A stretch of DNA of 64,000 nucleotides from Burkholderia catarinensis (lineage in GTDB: Bacteria > Pseudomonadota > Gammaproteobacteria > Burkholderiales > Burkholderiaceae). The notes beneath the pieces are model-generated. The model did not search any database, had not been told where the DNA came from, and saw only the letters and a list, made by a program, of their open reading frames with translations. The position numbers and the translations under genes were made by a program. The stretch is from NCBI RefSeq assembly GCF_001883705.2, contig NZ_MDEQ02000018.1:62001-126000 (forward strand), in the 5' to 3' direction. Below, piece after piece: positions 24,413 to 32,397 of this stretch. Within the stretch, counting starts at the first letter, position 1. Every line of letters begins with the position of its first letter.

Positions 24413-25387
24413 ATGACGCAAACCGCCCCGACCCTGCCGCTGACCGTCGACGAAGCCGCGGTGCGCGCGGCCCTGCCGTCGCTCGACGTGCTGGGCACGC
24501 TGCGCCGCATGTTCGCGTCGCTCGCCGCGGCACGCGCGGTGCAGCCGCCGCAGACCCTCACGCTGTTTCCCGACCAGGCCGGCGACTTCATCACGTATCT
24601 CGGCGCGCTCGCCGACGAGCAGGTGTTCGGCGCAAAGCTGTCGCCGTACCTCGTGACGGGCGGCAAACCCGGTGGCAAACCGATCGTCACCGCATGGACC
24701 GCGCTGATGTCGATGCGCACCGGCCAGCCGCTGATGTGGTGCGACGCGGGGCTGCTGACCGTCGAGCGCACGGCCGGCACAACGGCGCTCGCGGTCGACT
24801 GCCTCGCGCCGCGCAACGCGCGCCACCTGGCGATCGTCGGCGCGGGCGCGGCCGGCCGCGCGCACCTGCGGCACACGACGGCATTGCGCGACTGGGAGAC
24901 GATCCGCATGTACTCGCCCGCGCTCGCCGGCGACGCGACGCTGCAGGCCACGCTCGCCGGGCTCGACCCGCGTGCGCGCGCGGCCGAGAGCGTCGAAGCC
25001 TGCGTGCGCGACGCGGACGTCGTGATGCTGTGCACGTCGTCGGGCACGCCCGTGCTCGGCGACGGGATGCTCACGCGCCCCGCGCTCGTCACGTCGATCA
25101 GCACGAACGTCGCGCGTGCGCATGAAATCCCGCCCGCGTGGCTGCCCGACATGGACGCGTACTGCGACTACCGGCACACGACGCCCGCGAGCGCCGGCGA
25201 GATGCAGATCGCGGCGGCAGAGCACGGCTGGGACGCCGGGCGGATCGTCGGCGACCTGCCCGCGCTCGTCGCCGGCACCTGCGCGGCGCCGTCGCGCACA
25301 CGTCACGCGTTCTTCCGCTCGATCGGCCTCGGGCTCGAGGACATCGCGATCGCGCACGCGCTGTACACGCACCTGACGCACGCATGA
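24413..25387 (+). CDS. ornithine cyclodeaminase / mu-crystallin family protein (DauB-like)
   Basis: A 324-residue protein of the OCD family, which binds NAD(P) in a Rossmann domain and reduces imines or cyclises basic amino acids. The family features are KLSPYLVTGGKPGGKP, TAWTALMSMRTGQPLMWCDAG, TTALAVDCLAPRNARHLAIVGAGAAGRAHL and the C-terminal FFRSIGLGLEDIAIAHAL. ATG 24413 has GGAG upstream. It is divergent from a DadA-like flavoprotein operon and followed by a YheO/DauR-like regulator. By analogy with P. aeruginosa DauB it could reduce the 2-oxo product of a D-amino acid back to the L form; substrate not provable from sequence. Confidence 0.9.
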   Translation: MTQTAPTLPLTVDEAAVRAALPSLDVLGTLRRMFASLAAARAVQPPQTLTLFPDQAGDFITYLGALADEQVFGAKLSPYLVTGGKPGGKPIVTAWTALMSMRTGQPLMWCDAGLLTVERTAGTTALAVDCLAPRNARHLAIVGAGAAGRAHLRHTTALRDWETIRMYSPALAGDATLQATLAGLDPRARAAESVEACVRDADVVMLCTSSGTPVLGDGMLTRPALVTSISTNVARAHEIPPAWLPDMDAYCDYRHTTPASAGEMQIAAAEHGWDAGRIVGDLPALVAGTCAAPSRTRHAFFRSIGLGLEDIAIAHALYTHLTHA

Positions 25388-25518
25388 GCAGCACGCGAGC
25401 GCGGGGCCGATACAATGGCGCAACCGCCGCGGCGGCCGCGCGCGGGCGCACGGGCATGCCGGCCACCGGCGCGCCGGCACGCCGGCCCGATGCGCCGCCC
25501 GGCCCCCGCCCACCCGAG

Positions 25519-26178
25519 ATGGCGACACCGATGCGCAAGAAGAAATCCCCCGTCAAAGACCTGCTGCTCACCCGCTATGCGCCGATCGCCGACGGTATCG
25601 CCGCGCTGTTCTTCCCGTACGCGGAAGTCGTGATCCACGACCTGCACGACCAGACCCTGCTGTATCTCGCGAACAACCTGTCGAAGCGCGAGGTCGGCGA
25701 CGATTCCGCGCTCGAGGAAATCGATCATTCCGCGCGCGAGCGCGTGATCGGCCCGTACGAGAAGCTGAACTGGGACGGCCGGCGGATGCGCTGCGTCAGC
25801 AACGTGCTGTTCGACGACGAAGGCCGTCCGGCCGGGATGATGTGCATCAACTTCAACATCGCGGTGTTCGACGAGGTGCGCGCGACGCTCGACCTGTTCA
25901 TCAAGGGCGCGGGCGTCGTCGCGCAGCCCGACGAGCTGTTCCGCGACGACTGGCAGGAGCGCATCAACACGTTCCTGCACGGCTGGCTGCGCGAGCGGCA
26001 GGTCGGGCTGAACGGGCTCACGCGCGAGCACCGGCGCGAGCTCGTCGAAGCGCTGCATGCGGAGGGCGCGTTCCGCGGCAAGAGCGCGGCGAACTACGTC
26101 GCGAACGTGCTCGGGATGGGCCGCGCGACGGTCTACAAGCACCTCAAGCACCTGAAGGAAACGCAGGGCGACGCGTAA
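25519..26178 (+). CDS. YheO/DauR-like transcriptional regulator (PAS-like plus HTH)
   Basis: A 219-residue protein with an N-terminal YheO-like PAS domain (RYAPIADGIAALFFPYAEVVIHDLHDQTLLYLANN) and a C-terminal helix-turn-helix (AEGAFRGKSAANYVANVLGMGRATVYKHLKHL). This layout matches DauR of Pseudomonas, a repressor of D-arginine catabolism genes. ATG 25519 (MATPMRKKK) is preferred; the ATG at 25531 or a start further upstream is possible since no strong Shine-Dalgarno is seen. It likely binds the TAGACTT palindromes at 24160 and 24333; this is inference. Confidence 0.85.
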   Translation: MATPMRKKKSPVKDLLLTRYAPIADGIAALFFPYAEVVIHDLHDQTLLYLANNLSKREVGDDSALEEIDHSARERVIGPYEKLNWDGRRMRCVSNVLFDDEGRPAGMMCINFNIAVFDEVRATLDLFIKGAGVVAQPDELFRDDWQERINTFLHGWLRERQVGLNGLTREHRRELVEALHAEGAFRGKSAANYVANVLGMGRATVYKHLKHLKETQGDA

Positions 26179-26378
26179 AGCGAACCGCCCCATCGGCCGG
26201 TTCGCCGGGGCGCGCGACGCCGGCCGGCACCGGCAATCGCTATCGGGACGCCGCTTCCGTGTCTATGCTTCGTGATGCGCCGCGCCCGGGCCCGTTCCAA
26301 AAGGGCCCCGGCCACGCCAAAGCGTCGAAACATAAAGTGATATAGTCTCGGTTACATTTTTTCCGCCCCGATCTGCCC

Positions 26379-27110
26379 ATGACGACCGCTCCCGCCCCGA
26401 CTGCCCGCCCGGCCCTGACCGTCGAAATCTGGTCCGACCTGATCTGCCCGTGGTGCTGGATCGGCAAGCGCCGCTTCGACGAGGCGCTCGCCGCGTTCGC
26501 GCACGCCGACCGCGTCGACGTCGCGCTGCGCGCGTACCGGCTGATGCCCGGCCAGCCCGTCGAACCGGTCGAGGCGATGCTCGCCGGCAAGTACCGGATG
26601 CCGCCCGCGCAGGTCGACCAGATGCTGCGCCAGGTGACCGATGCGGCCGCGAGCGTCGGGCTGCGCTACGACCTGCCCGGCACGCTCGTCGGCGACACGC
26701 TCGACGGCCACCGGCTCGTCAAGCTCGCGGAGACGACGGGCCGCGCGCACGCGCTGACCGAGCGGCTGTACCGCGCGTATTTCTGCGAGCACGGCTCGCT
26801 GTTCGATCATGCGGAGCTGACCGAATTCGCGGTCGAAGCCGGGCTTGAACGCTCGGCCGTCGAAGCCGTGCTGCGCAGCGACGCGTACCGCGACGAAGTC
26901 GAAGCCGACATCGCGCGCGCCGCGCAGATCGGCGGGCGCGGCGTGCCGCTGTTCGTGTTCGGCGGCCGCTACGCGGTGTCGGGCGCGCAGCCGGCCGACG
27001 CATTCGCGCAGGCGCTCGACCAGGCGTGGCGCGACGGCATCGTCGAACTCGACGGCGACGACGCGGCCGCATGCGGCCCCGACGGCTGCGAACTGCCGGC
27101 GCGCGCGTAA
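26379..27110 (+). CDS. DsbA-family oxidoreductase (FrnE-like)
   Basis: A 243-residue thioredoxin-fold protein of the FrnE/2-hydroxychromene isomerase-like group. The redox motif CPWC is at residues 23-26 (DLICPWCWIGKRRF). The insert of helices is typical, and GGRGVPLFVFGGRYAVSGAQ carries the cis-Pro. A second Cys pair near the end (CGPDGC) parallels the extra pair described for FrnE of Deinococcus. No signal peptide, so it works in the cytoplasm, probably in disulfide stress. It is transcribed in the same direction as the MFS gene that follows after 145 bases. Confidence 0.9.
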   Translation: MTTAPAPTARPALTVEIWSDLICPWCWIGKRRFDEALAAFAHADRVDVALRAYRLMPGQPVEPVEAMLAGKYRMPPAQVDQMLRQVTDAAASVGLRYDLPGTLVGDTLDGHRLVKLAETTGRAHALTERLYRAYFCEHGSLFDHAELTEFAVEAGLERSAVEAVLRSDAYRDEVEADIARAAQIGGRGVPLFVFGGRYAVSGAQPADAFAQALDQAWRDGIVELDGDDAAACGPDGCELPARA

Positions 27111-27255
27111 CGCCCGTCGCACCCGCTGCACCCATCACGCGCGTCCGATCCGGACGCGCCGCTACGCATCGCTCCTGCCACAAACCGGCAGGAAGCCCGC
27201 GCCGATGACGCCTACAATGCATCCTTTCAAATAACGATCGGAAGGCTGCCGCCCA

Positions 27256-28695
27256 ATGACTCACGGGATCCACGGCGAGAAGCGCTGGTACGCGCTGATC
27301 GTTCTCTGTCTCGGCGTGCTGATGATCGTGCTCGACAGCACGATCGTGAACGTGGCGCTGCCGTCGATCAGCACCGACCTCCATTTCACCGAAACGGCCC
27401 TCGTGTGGGTCGTCAACGCGTACCTGCTGACGTTCGGCGGCTGCCTGCTGCTCGGCGGCCGGCTGGGCGACCTGTACGGCCAGCGGCGCATGTTCCTCGC
27501 CGGCCTCGTCGTGTTCACGCTCGCGTCGCTCGCGTGCGGCCTCGCGCAATCGCAGGCGATGCTGATCGCCGCGCGCGCGGTTCAGGGGCTCGGCGGCGCG
27601 GTCGTGTCGGCCGTCGCGCTGTCGCTGATCATGAATCTCTTCACCGAGCCCGGCGAACGTGCACGCGCGATGGGCGTCTACGGTTTCGTCTGCGCGGGCG
27701 GCGGCAGCATCGGCGTGCTGCTCGGCGGGCTGCTGACGAGTTCGCTGTCGTGGCACTGGATCTTCCTCGTCAACCTGCCGATCGGCATCGCGGTCTATGC
27801 GATGTGCGTCGCGCTGCTGCCGCGCATGCGCGCGCCGGCCGGCGCCGCGCGGCTCGACGTCGCGGGCGCGATCACCGTGACCGCGTCGCTGATGCTGGCC
27901 GTCTACGGGATCGTCGGCGGCAACGAAGCCGGCTGGCTGTCGACGCAAACCGTCGCGCTGATCGGCGCCGCCGTCGTGCTGCTCGCGCTGTTCATCGCGA
28001 TCGAGTCGCGCGCCGCGCATCCGCTGATGCCGCTCACGCTGTTCGCCGCACGCAACGTCGCGCTCGCGAACGTGATCGCCGTGCTGTGGGCGGCCGCGAT
28101 GTTCGCGTGGTTCTTCCTGTCCGCGCTGTACATGCAGCGCGTGCTCGGCTACGCACCGCTGCAGGTCGGCCTCGCGTTCCTGCCGGCGAACCTGATCATG
28201 GCCGCGTTCTCGCTCGGGCTGTCGGCGCGCATCGTGATGCGCTTCGGGATCCGCGGCCCGATCGCGGCCGGCCTGCTGATCGCGGCCTGCGGCCTCGCGC
28301 TGTTCTCGCGCGCGCCGGTCGACGGCGGCTTCGTGTGGCACGTGCTGCCCGGCATGACGCTGCTCGGCATCGGCGCGGGCGTCGCGTTCAACCCGGTGCT
28401 GCTCGCCGCGATGAGCGACGTCGACCCGGCCGATTCCGGGCTCGCGTCGGGGATCGTCAACACCGCGTTCATGATGGGCGGCGCGCTCGGCCTCGCCGTG
28501 CTCGCAAGCCTCGCGGCCGCCCGCACCGACGCGCTCGCGGCCGCGCAGGCCGCACCGCTCGACGCACTGAACGGCGGCTACCACGCGGCGTTCGCATCCG
28601 GCGCGGCATTCGCGGCCGCGGCCGCGCTGATCGGCCTCGCGCTGCGCATCCGGCGGCAGGCCGCCGCCGAAGGTGTCGGCCCCGCGATGCACTGA
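27256..28695 (+). CDS. MFS drug efflux transporter, DHA2 (EmrB/QacA) family
   Basis: A 479-residue protein with about fourteen hydrophobic segments. The DHA2 marker LDSTIVNVALPSIS lies in the first helix, the motif-A loop GGRLGDLYGQRRMF after the second, and motif C (GGSIGVLLGGLL) in helix 5. Likely exports toxic amphiphiles by proton antiport. No EmrA-like adaptor or TetR regulator is adjacent. It ends before a strong terminator at 28733-28759. Confidence 0.94.
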   Translation: MTHGIHGEKRWYALIVLCLGVLMIVLDSTIVNVALPSISTDLHFTETALVWVVNAYLLTFGGCLLLGGRLGDLYGQRRMFLAGLVVFTLASLACGLAQSQAMLIAARAVQGLGGAVVSAVALSLIMNLFTEPGERARAMGVYGFVCAGGGSIGVLLGGLLTSSLSWHWIFLVNLPIGIAVYAMCVALLPRMRAPAGAARLDVAGAITVTASLMLAVYGIVGGNEAGWLSTQTVALIGAAVVLLALFIAIESRAAHPLMPLTLFAARNVALANVIAVLWAAAMFAWFFLSALYMQRVLGYAPLQVGLAFLPANLIMAAFSLGLSARIVMRFGIRGPIAAGLLIAACGLALFSRAPVDGGFVWHVLPGMTLLGIGAGVAFNPVLLAAMSDVDPADSGLASGIVNTAFMMGGALGLAVLASLAAARTDALAAAQAAPLDALNGGYHAAFASGAAFAAAAALIGLALRIRRQAAAEGVGPAMH

Positions 28696-29000
28696 CCGTC
28701 GACAAGCGGAGCCGGCAACCGGCATCGAACCAGGGCGCGCACATCGCGCCCTTTTTTTTGCGTGCCGGACACGGCGTGCGTTCCCGCTTCGCCGTGCCTG
28801 TCAGGCCGATAACCGTGATCGGCCCCGCCACCGCGCCCCGCCCCTGCTCAAACGCCTGTTTCGCCCCTGTCCGGCCGCCCGCCGCGCGCGCCTTCCCGGT
28901 CGATTTTTAACGCAGTCGTACATCGACCCGCCAGTTTTGCGACAATGGCGGACTTTGACCCACGCGCCGCCGCCGAACGCCGCATAACCGCCTGCTTCCG
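28696..29000. other. gap between MFS and TauE genes
   Basis: About 305 bases. Apart from the terminator at its left end I see only a GC-rich spacer and a probable promoter region near 28900-28960. No gene supported. Confidence 0.5.
28733..28759 (+). terminator. intrinsic terminator after the MFS gene
   Basis: Stem GGGCGCG (28733-28739) with CGCGCCC (28745-28751) and a following run of eight Ts. Confidence 0.92.
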
Positions 29001-29789
29001 ATGTCGCTTCCCCATATCGATCTGCTGTACTCCTTGTCCGGCCTGTTCGTCGGCATCCTCGTCGGCCTGACGGGTGTCGGCGGCGGTTCGTTGATGACGC
29101 CGATCCTCGTGCTGCTGTTCGGCGTCCACCCCGCGACGGCGGTCGGCACCGACCTGCTGTACGCGGCCGCGACCAAGGCCACCGGCACCTTCGTCCACGG
29201 GCTGAAGGGTTCGATCGACTGGCGCATCACGGGCCGGCTCGCGGCAGGCAGCGTCCCGGCCGCGGCGCTCACGCTGTGGTGGCTGCACACGCACGGGATG
29301 AACGCGCCGGGCACCGCGCGGATGATCCAGCTCGTGCTCGGCGTCGCGCTGCTGCTCACGTCGCTCGCGCTGATCTTCCGGCCGCAGCTCACCGCGTTCG
29401 CCGCGCGCAACCCGCTCGTGCCGAGCCCCGCGCGCACGCTGTGGTCGACCGTTCTGACGGGCGCCGTGCTCGGTGTGCTCGTGTCGATGACGTCGGTCGG
29501 CGCCGGCGCGATCGGCGTGACCGTGCTCCTGCTGCTGTACCCGGCGCTCGCGACGACCCGCATCGTCGGTTCCGACATCGCGCACGCGGTGCCGCTCACG
29601 CTCGTCGCGGGCATGGGTCACTGGCTGCTCGGCTCGGTCGACTGGTCGATGCTGCTGTCGCTGCTGATCGGCTCGCTGCCCGGCATCGTGCTCGGCAGCC
29701 TGCTGTCGGCGCGCGCGCCCGAGCGGCTGCTGCGCAACCTGCTCGCCGCGACGCTCGTCGCGGTCGGCGTGCGGCTCGTGCTCGCGTAA
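29001..29789 (+). CDS. sulfite exporter TauE/SafE family membrane protein
   Basis: A 262-residue membrane protein with about eight hydrophobic segments. The family patterns GLTGVGGGSLMTPILVLLFG and, in the second half, VSMTSVGAGAIGVTVLLLLYP are present, along with HPATAVGTDLLYAAATK. Members export organosulfur anions such as sulfite or sulfoacetate; the substrate here is not indicated by neighbours. A monocistronic unit. Confidence 0.93.
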   Translation: MSLPHIDLLYSLSGLFVGILVGLTGVGGGSLMTPILVLLFGVHPATAVGTDLLYAAATKATGTFVHGLKGSIDWRITGRLAAGSVPAAALTLWWLHTHGMNAPGTARMIQLVLGVALLLTSLALIFRPQLTAFAARNPLVPSPARTLWSTVLTGAVLGVLVSMTSVGAGAIGVTVLLLLYPALATTRIVGSDIAHAVPLTLVAGMGHWLLGSVDWSMLLSLLIGSLPGIVLGSLLSARAPERLLRNLLAATLVAVGVRLVLA

Positions 29790-29873
29790 GCAGGCCCGGC
29801 CCCGCCCTTTTTTCCGCGGCTACGCACTTTCCCGGCCGGCGCATGACGCGCCCCGCCATCGCCCGCTGCCCAA

Positions 29874-29910
29874 GAAAAACAGCCCGACCGGCCTGCGCCG
29901 ATCGGGCTGT
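29874..29910 (-). terminator. terminator of the S10 peptidase gene
   Basis: Stem ACAGCCCGA.CGGC / GCCGATCGGGCTGT around a short loop (29878-29908). On the minus strand it ends in TGTTTTTCTT, so it terminates the peptidase gene; it could also stop the converging TauE transcript. Confidence 0.8.
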
Positions 29911-29946
29911 CGTCCATCCGGGGCGGCGCAAGCCGCCCGCGACGCT

Positions 29947-31782
29947 TTACTGCCCCTGCTGCTGCAGTTTCTGCTGCTTGAGCTGCTGCGTGCGCGCCTG
30001 CATCTTCAGCACGCGCTGCAGCGCGGTACGGTTCGCGAGGATGCCGTCGTAGAAGTTGGCGAGATCGCCCTTCAGCGCGGTCCGCGACGCGTCGTTCAGG
30101 TAGATCATGTGGCCCGACGGGTAGTTCTTGATCGTCAGGTTCTGCGCCTTGAGCGTCGGGTCGAGTGGCATCTGCGCGAGCGTCAGCTCCGTCTGGTGGA
30201 ACGGCGTGACGGCGTCGAAATAGCCGTTCGCCGACAGCACCTTCAGGTCCGGGTTCACGCTCATCGTCGACGCCAGGTCGCCGGCCGTGTACAGCGTATT
30301 GCCGCCGCCCTTGTTCGCGCCGGTCGGATCCGTGTGGCTGAAGTCCCAGTTGTTGAAGACCTGGTCGTTCAGGTCCACGAACGACGACGTCGACGTGTAC
30401 TTGAGGTCGGTGTTGATGTAGCTGTTCCACAGCACCGTGTACGCGCCGCCGACGTTCGTGATCGACGGATCGTTGCTGCCCGAGTTCGGCAGGATGTACG
30501 GCGCGATGCCCTTGCCCGTGAAGTTCGCGCGACCGTCGTACTGGCCGATCTGCGTGCCCGGCACGAGCGTCAGGAAGAACGTGTACGGCGGGTTGTCGTT
30601 CGACGACGGCACGTTGCCGAGCGCGGCCGGGTTGCCGAAGGTCTGGATCAGTGACGTCGGGTCCGTGCCGATGTACGAACCCATCTGCTGCGCGGTCTGC
30701 AGGTTCAGGTTCAGCCGCACGTTCACGAAGCCGCCGTCCTGCGGGTTCGGCTTCTGCGCGAGCGGCGCGAGCGTGTTGTCCGCGTAGTTGCGGGCCTGGA
30801 CCATATACGCGTCGAGATCGGTCGGCGTCGGGTTGAGCGTCGTCTTCTTCCAGTAGAACGCATCGGCCGCGAGCGTCGGGAACGTGCCCGGCGCGGACAG
30901 CGCGTTCGCGTAGTCGAGGATCGACGACTGCAGCGTGATCCCGTTCAGGTCGATGCCGTCCTCATGCAGCACCCACGACACGACCGCGCTGCGGGCGGTG
31001 CCGTACGACTCGCCGTACAGGAACTTCGGCGAATTCCAGCGCGAGTACTTGGTGAGGTAGCGCTGGATGAAGCGGTCGATCGAGCGCGCGTCCTGGTCGG
31101 TGCCCCAGAAATCCTTGTTCTTCGCCGGGGCGATCGCCGCCGAATAACCGGTGCCGACCGGGTTGATGAACACGACGTCGGTGCGGTCGAGCAGGCTGTC
31201 CGGGTTGTCGAGCAGCTTGTACGGCGCGGGCGGCGTGAAGTTCGGGAACGACGACTGCAGCCGCTTCGGCCCGTACGAGCCGAGCAGCAGGTAGACCGAC
31301 GACGAACCGGGGCCGCCGTTGTAGAAGAACGTGACCGGGCGCGGCTTCGACGGATCGGGATTGTCCTGCGTGTACGCGACATAGAACATCTTCGCGTTCG
31401 GTGCCGACGTGACCGGATCGATCGTCGTCAGGTGGCCGGTGGTGGCCGTGTACTTGATCGTCTTGCCGCCGATCGTGACCTGGCGGTGCACGACCGCGGC
31501 GCCTTCCGTCGAATCCGTGACCGCGTCGTTCGGCCCGGTGCCGTACACGTCGGTGTCGACGTACGGCTGGTCGGCCTCGGCGGCCGTTGCACTGGTGCTG
31601 GCCGACGTGCTGCCGCCGGCCGTCGTCGCGGCCGCGGCGGCGGCCGAAGCGGACGGGCTCGGCCCGTCGTCGCCGCCGCACCCCGTGACGAGCAGCGCCG
31701 CGGCCGCTGCTGCGGCGAGCGGCACGCTCAGTGTCGTTCCGAATAGCGCGAAACCGTCTTTCAAGGACTTCCGTGTCGTCAT
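29947..31782 (-). CDS. peptidase S10 (serine carboxypeptidase-like) lipoprotein
   Basis: A 611-residue protein. The N-terminus ends in the lipobox LVTGC (Cys35), then a low-complexity Ala/Ser/Thr linker, then the S10 alpha/beta hydrolase domain. Family motifs: FFYNGGPGSSSVYLLLGSYGP (oxyanion region), DVVFINPVGTGYS, the nucleophile elbow LYGESYGTARSA, the Asp in LSANGYFDAVTPF and the His in NYPSGHMIYL. It should cleave C-terminal residues from peptides at the outer membrane or periplasm. The C-terminus is Gln-rich. Transcribed from the 615-base gap to its right; ends at the terminator at 29874-29910. Confidence 0.92.
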   Translation of the reverse strand: MTTRKSLKDGFALFGTTLSVPLAAAAAAALLVTGCGGDDGPSPSASAAAAAATTAGGSTSASTSATAAEADQPYVDTDVYGTGPNDAVTDSTEGAAVVHRQVTIGGKTIKYTATTGHLTTIDPVTSAPNAKMFYVAYTQDNPDPSKPRPVTFFYNGGPGSSSVYLLLGSYGPKRLQSSFPNFTPPAPYKLLDNPDSLLDRTDVVFINPVGTGYSAAIAPAKNKDFWGTDQDARSIDRFIQRYLTKYSRWNSPKFLYGESYGTARSAVVSWVLHEDGIDLNGITLQSSILDYANALSAPGTFPTLAADAFYWKKTTLNPTPTDLDAYMVQARNYADNTLAPLAQKPNPQDGGFVNVRLNLNLQTAQQMGSYIGTDPTSLIQTFGNPAALGNVPSSNDNPPYTFFLTLVPGTQIGQYDGRANFTGKGIAPYILPNSGSNDPSITNVGGAYTVLWNSYINTDLKYTSTSSFVDLNDQVFNNWDFSHTDPTGANKGGGNTLYTAGDLASTMSVNPDLKVLSANGYFDAVTPFHQTELTLAQMPLDPTLKAQNLTIKNYPSGHMIYLNDASRTALKGDLANFYDGILANRTALQRVLKMQARTQQLKQQKLQQQGQ

Positions 31783-32397
31783 TATTGCCTCTCGAACAGA
31801 ACGATAAATACCGCCGGCCGCAAAGGATCATTTGCGCCGGCGCTCCGCACCGGGAATGCATTCGTTATGCGACGCACTCCGAGTTTTTTACCGGATCGGC
31901 GAATACCGACCGGCATGATTTACCCCACCCGTAATTTATTGCGACTGCACAATGGAATCAATTCCATTGCAAACGACAATTCCATAATCCGCAGCAATAC
32001 CAATTCATTCCGCGAATTTGCACACGCACAAAATCGACGGCAAAAGCATGCCCCGCAAAGGCCGCCCGACAAGGCGCCCTCGCTTCGAACAGACGAACAA
32101 TCCCTGCCGGCGAGATGCCGATTAATCGCGAAACGGCGACCAATCGCAGCTCGAGCCGATTTAATAAAATCGAAAGGATCGATTAACTAAAAGGAAAGGA
32201 ATATTCTCGTATCTGGAATTTATTAAATTAAGTGAAAATACCGGCGCATATTAGGTTCCAGATTTACCGCCGTAAAGTAATAATTTGTTACGGCGCTCGC
32301 CATTCGGATAAAAGGCGGCACGGGACCGATTCCATGCGACAAAAAGAAAAAAGCCGGACGGCTGTCCGGCTTCATCGGGGCGGCGCGGCTGGCGCCG
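31783..32397. other. AT-rich intergenic region upstream of the S10 peptidase gene
   Basis: About 615 bases with markedly lower GC than the genes around it. Contains the terminator of the 3HB-oligomer hydrolase gene at its right end and must hold the peptidase promoter at its left. Short ORFs here have no ribosome site or recognisable product. Confidence 0.5.
32341..32372 (-). terminator. terminator of the 3HB-oligomer hydrolase gene
   Basis: Stem AAGCCGGAC (32351-32359) with GTCCGGCTT (32364-32372). On the minus strand it is followed by a T-run (CTTTTTTCTTTTT). Confidence 0.92.
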
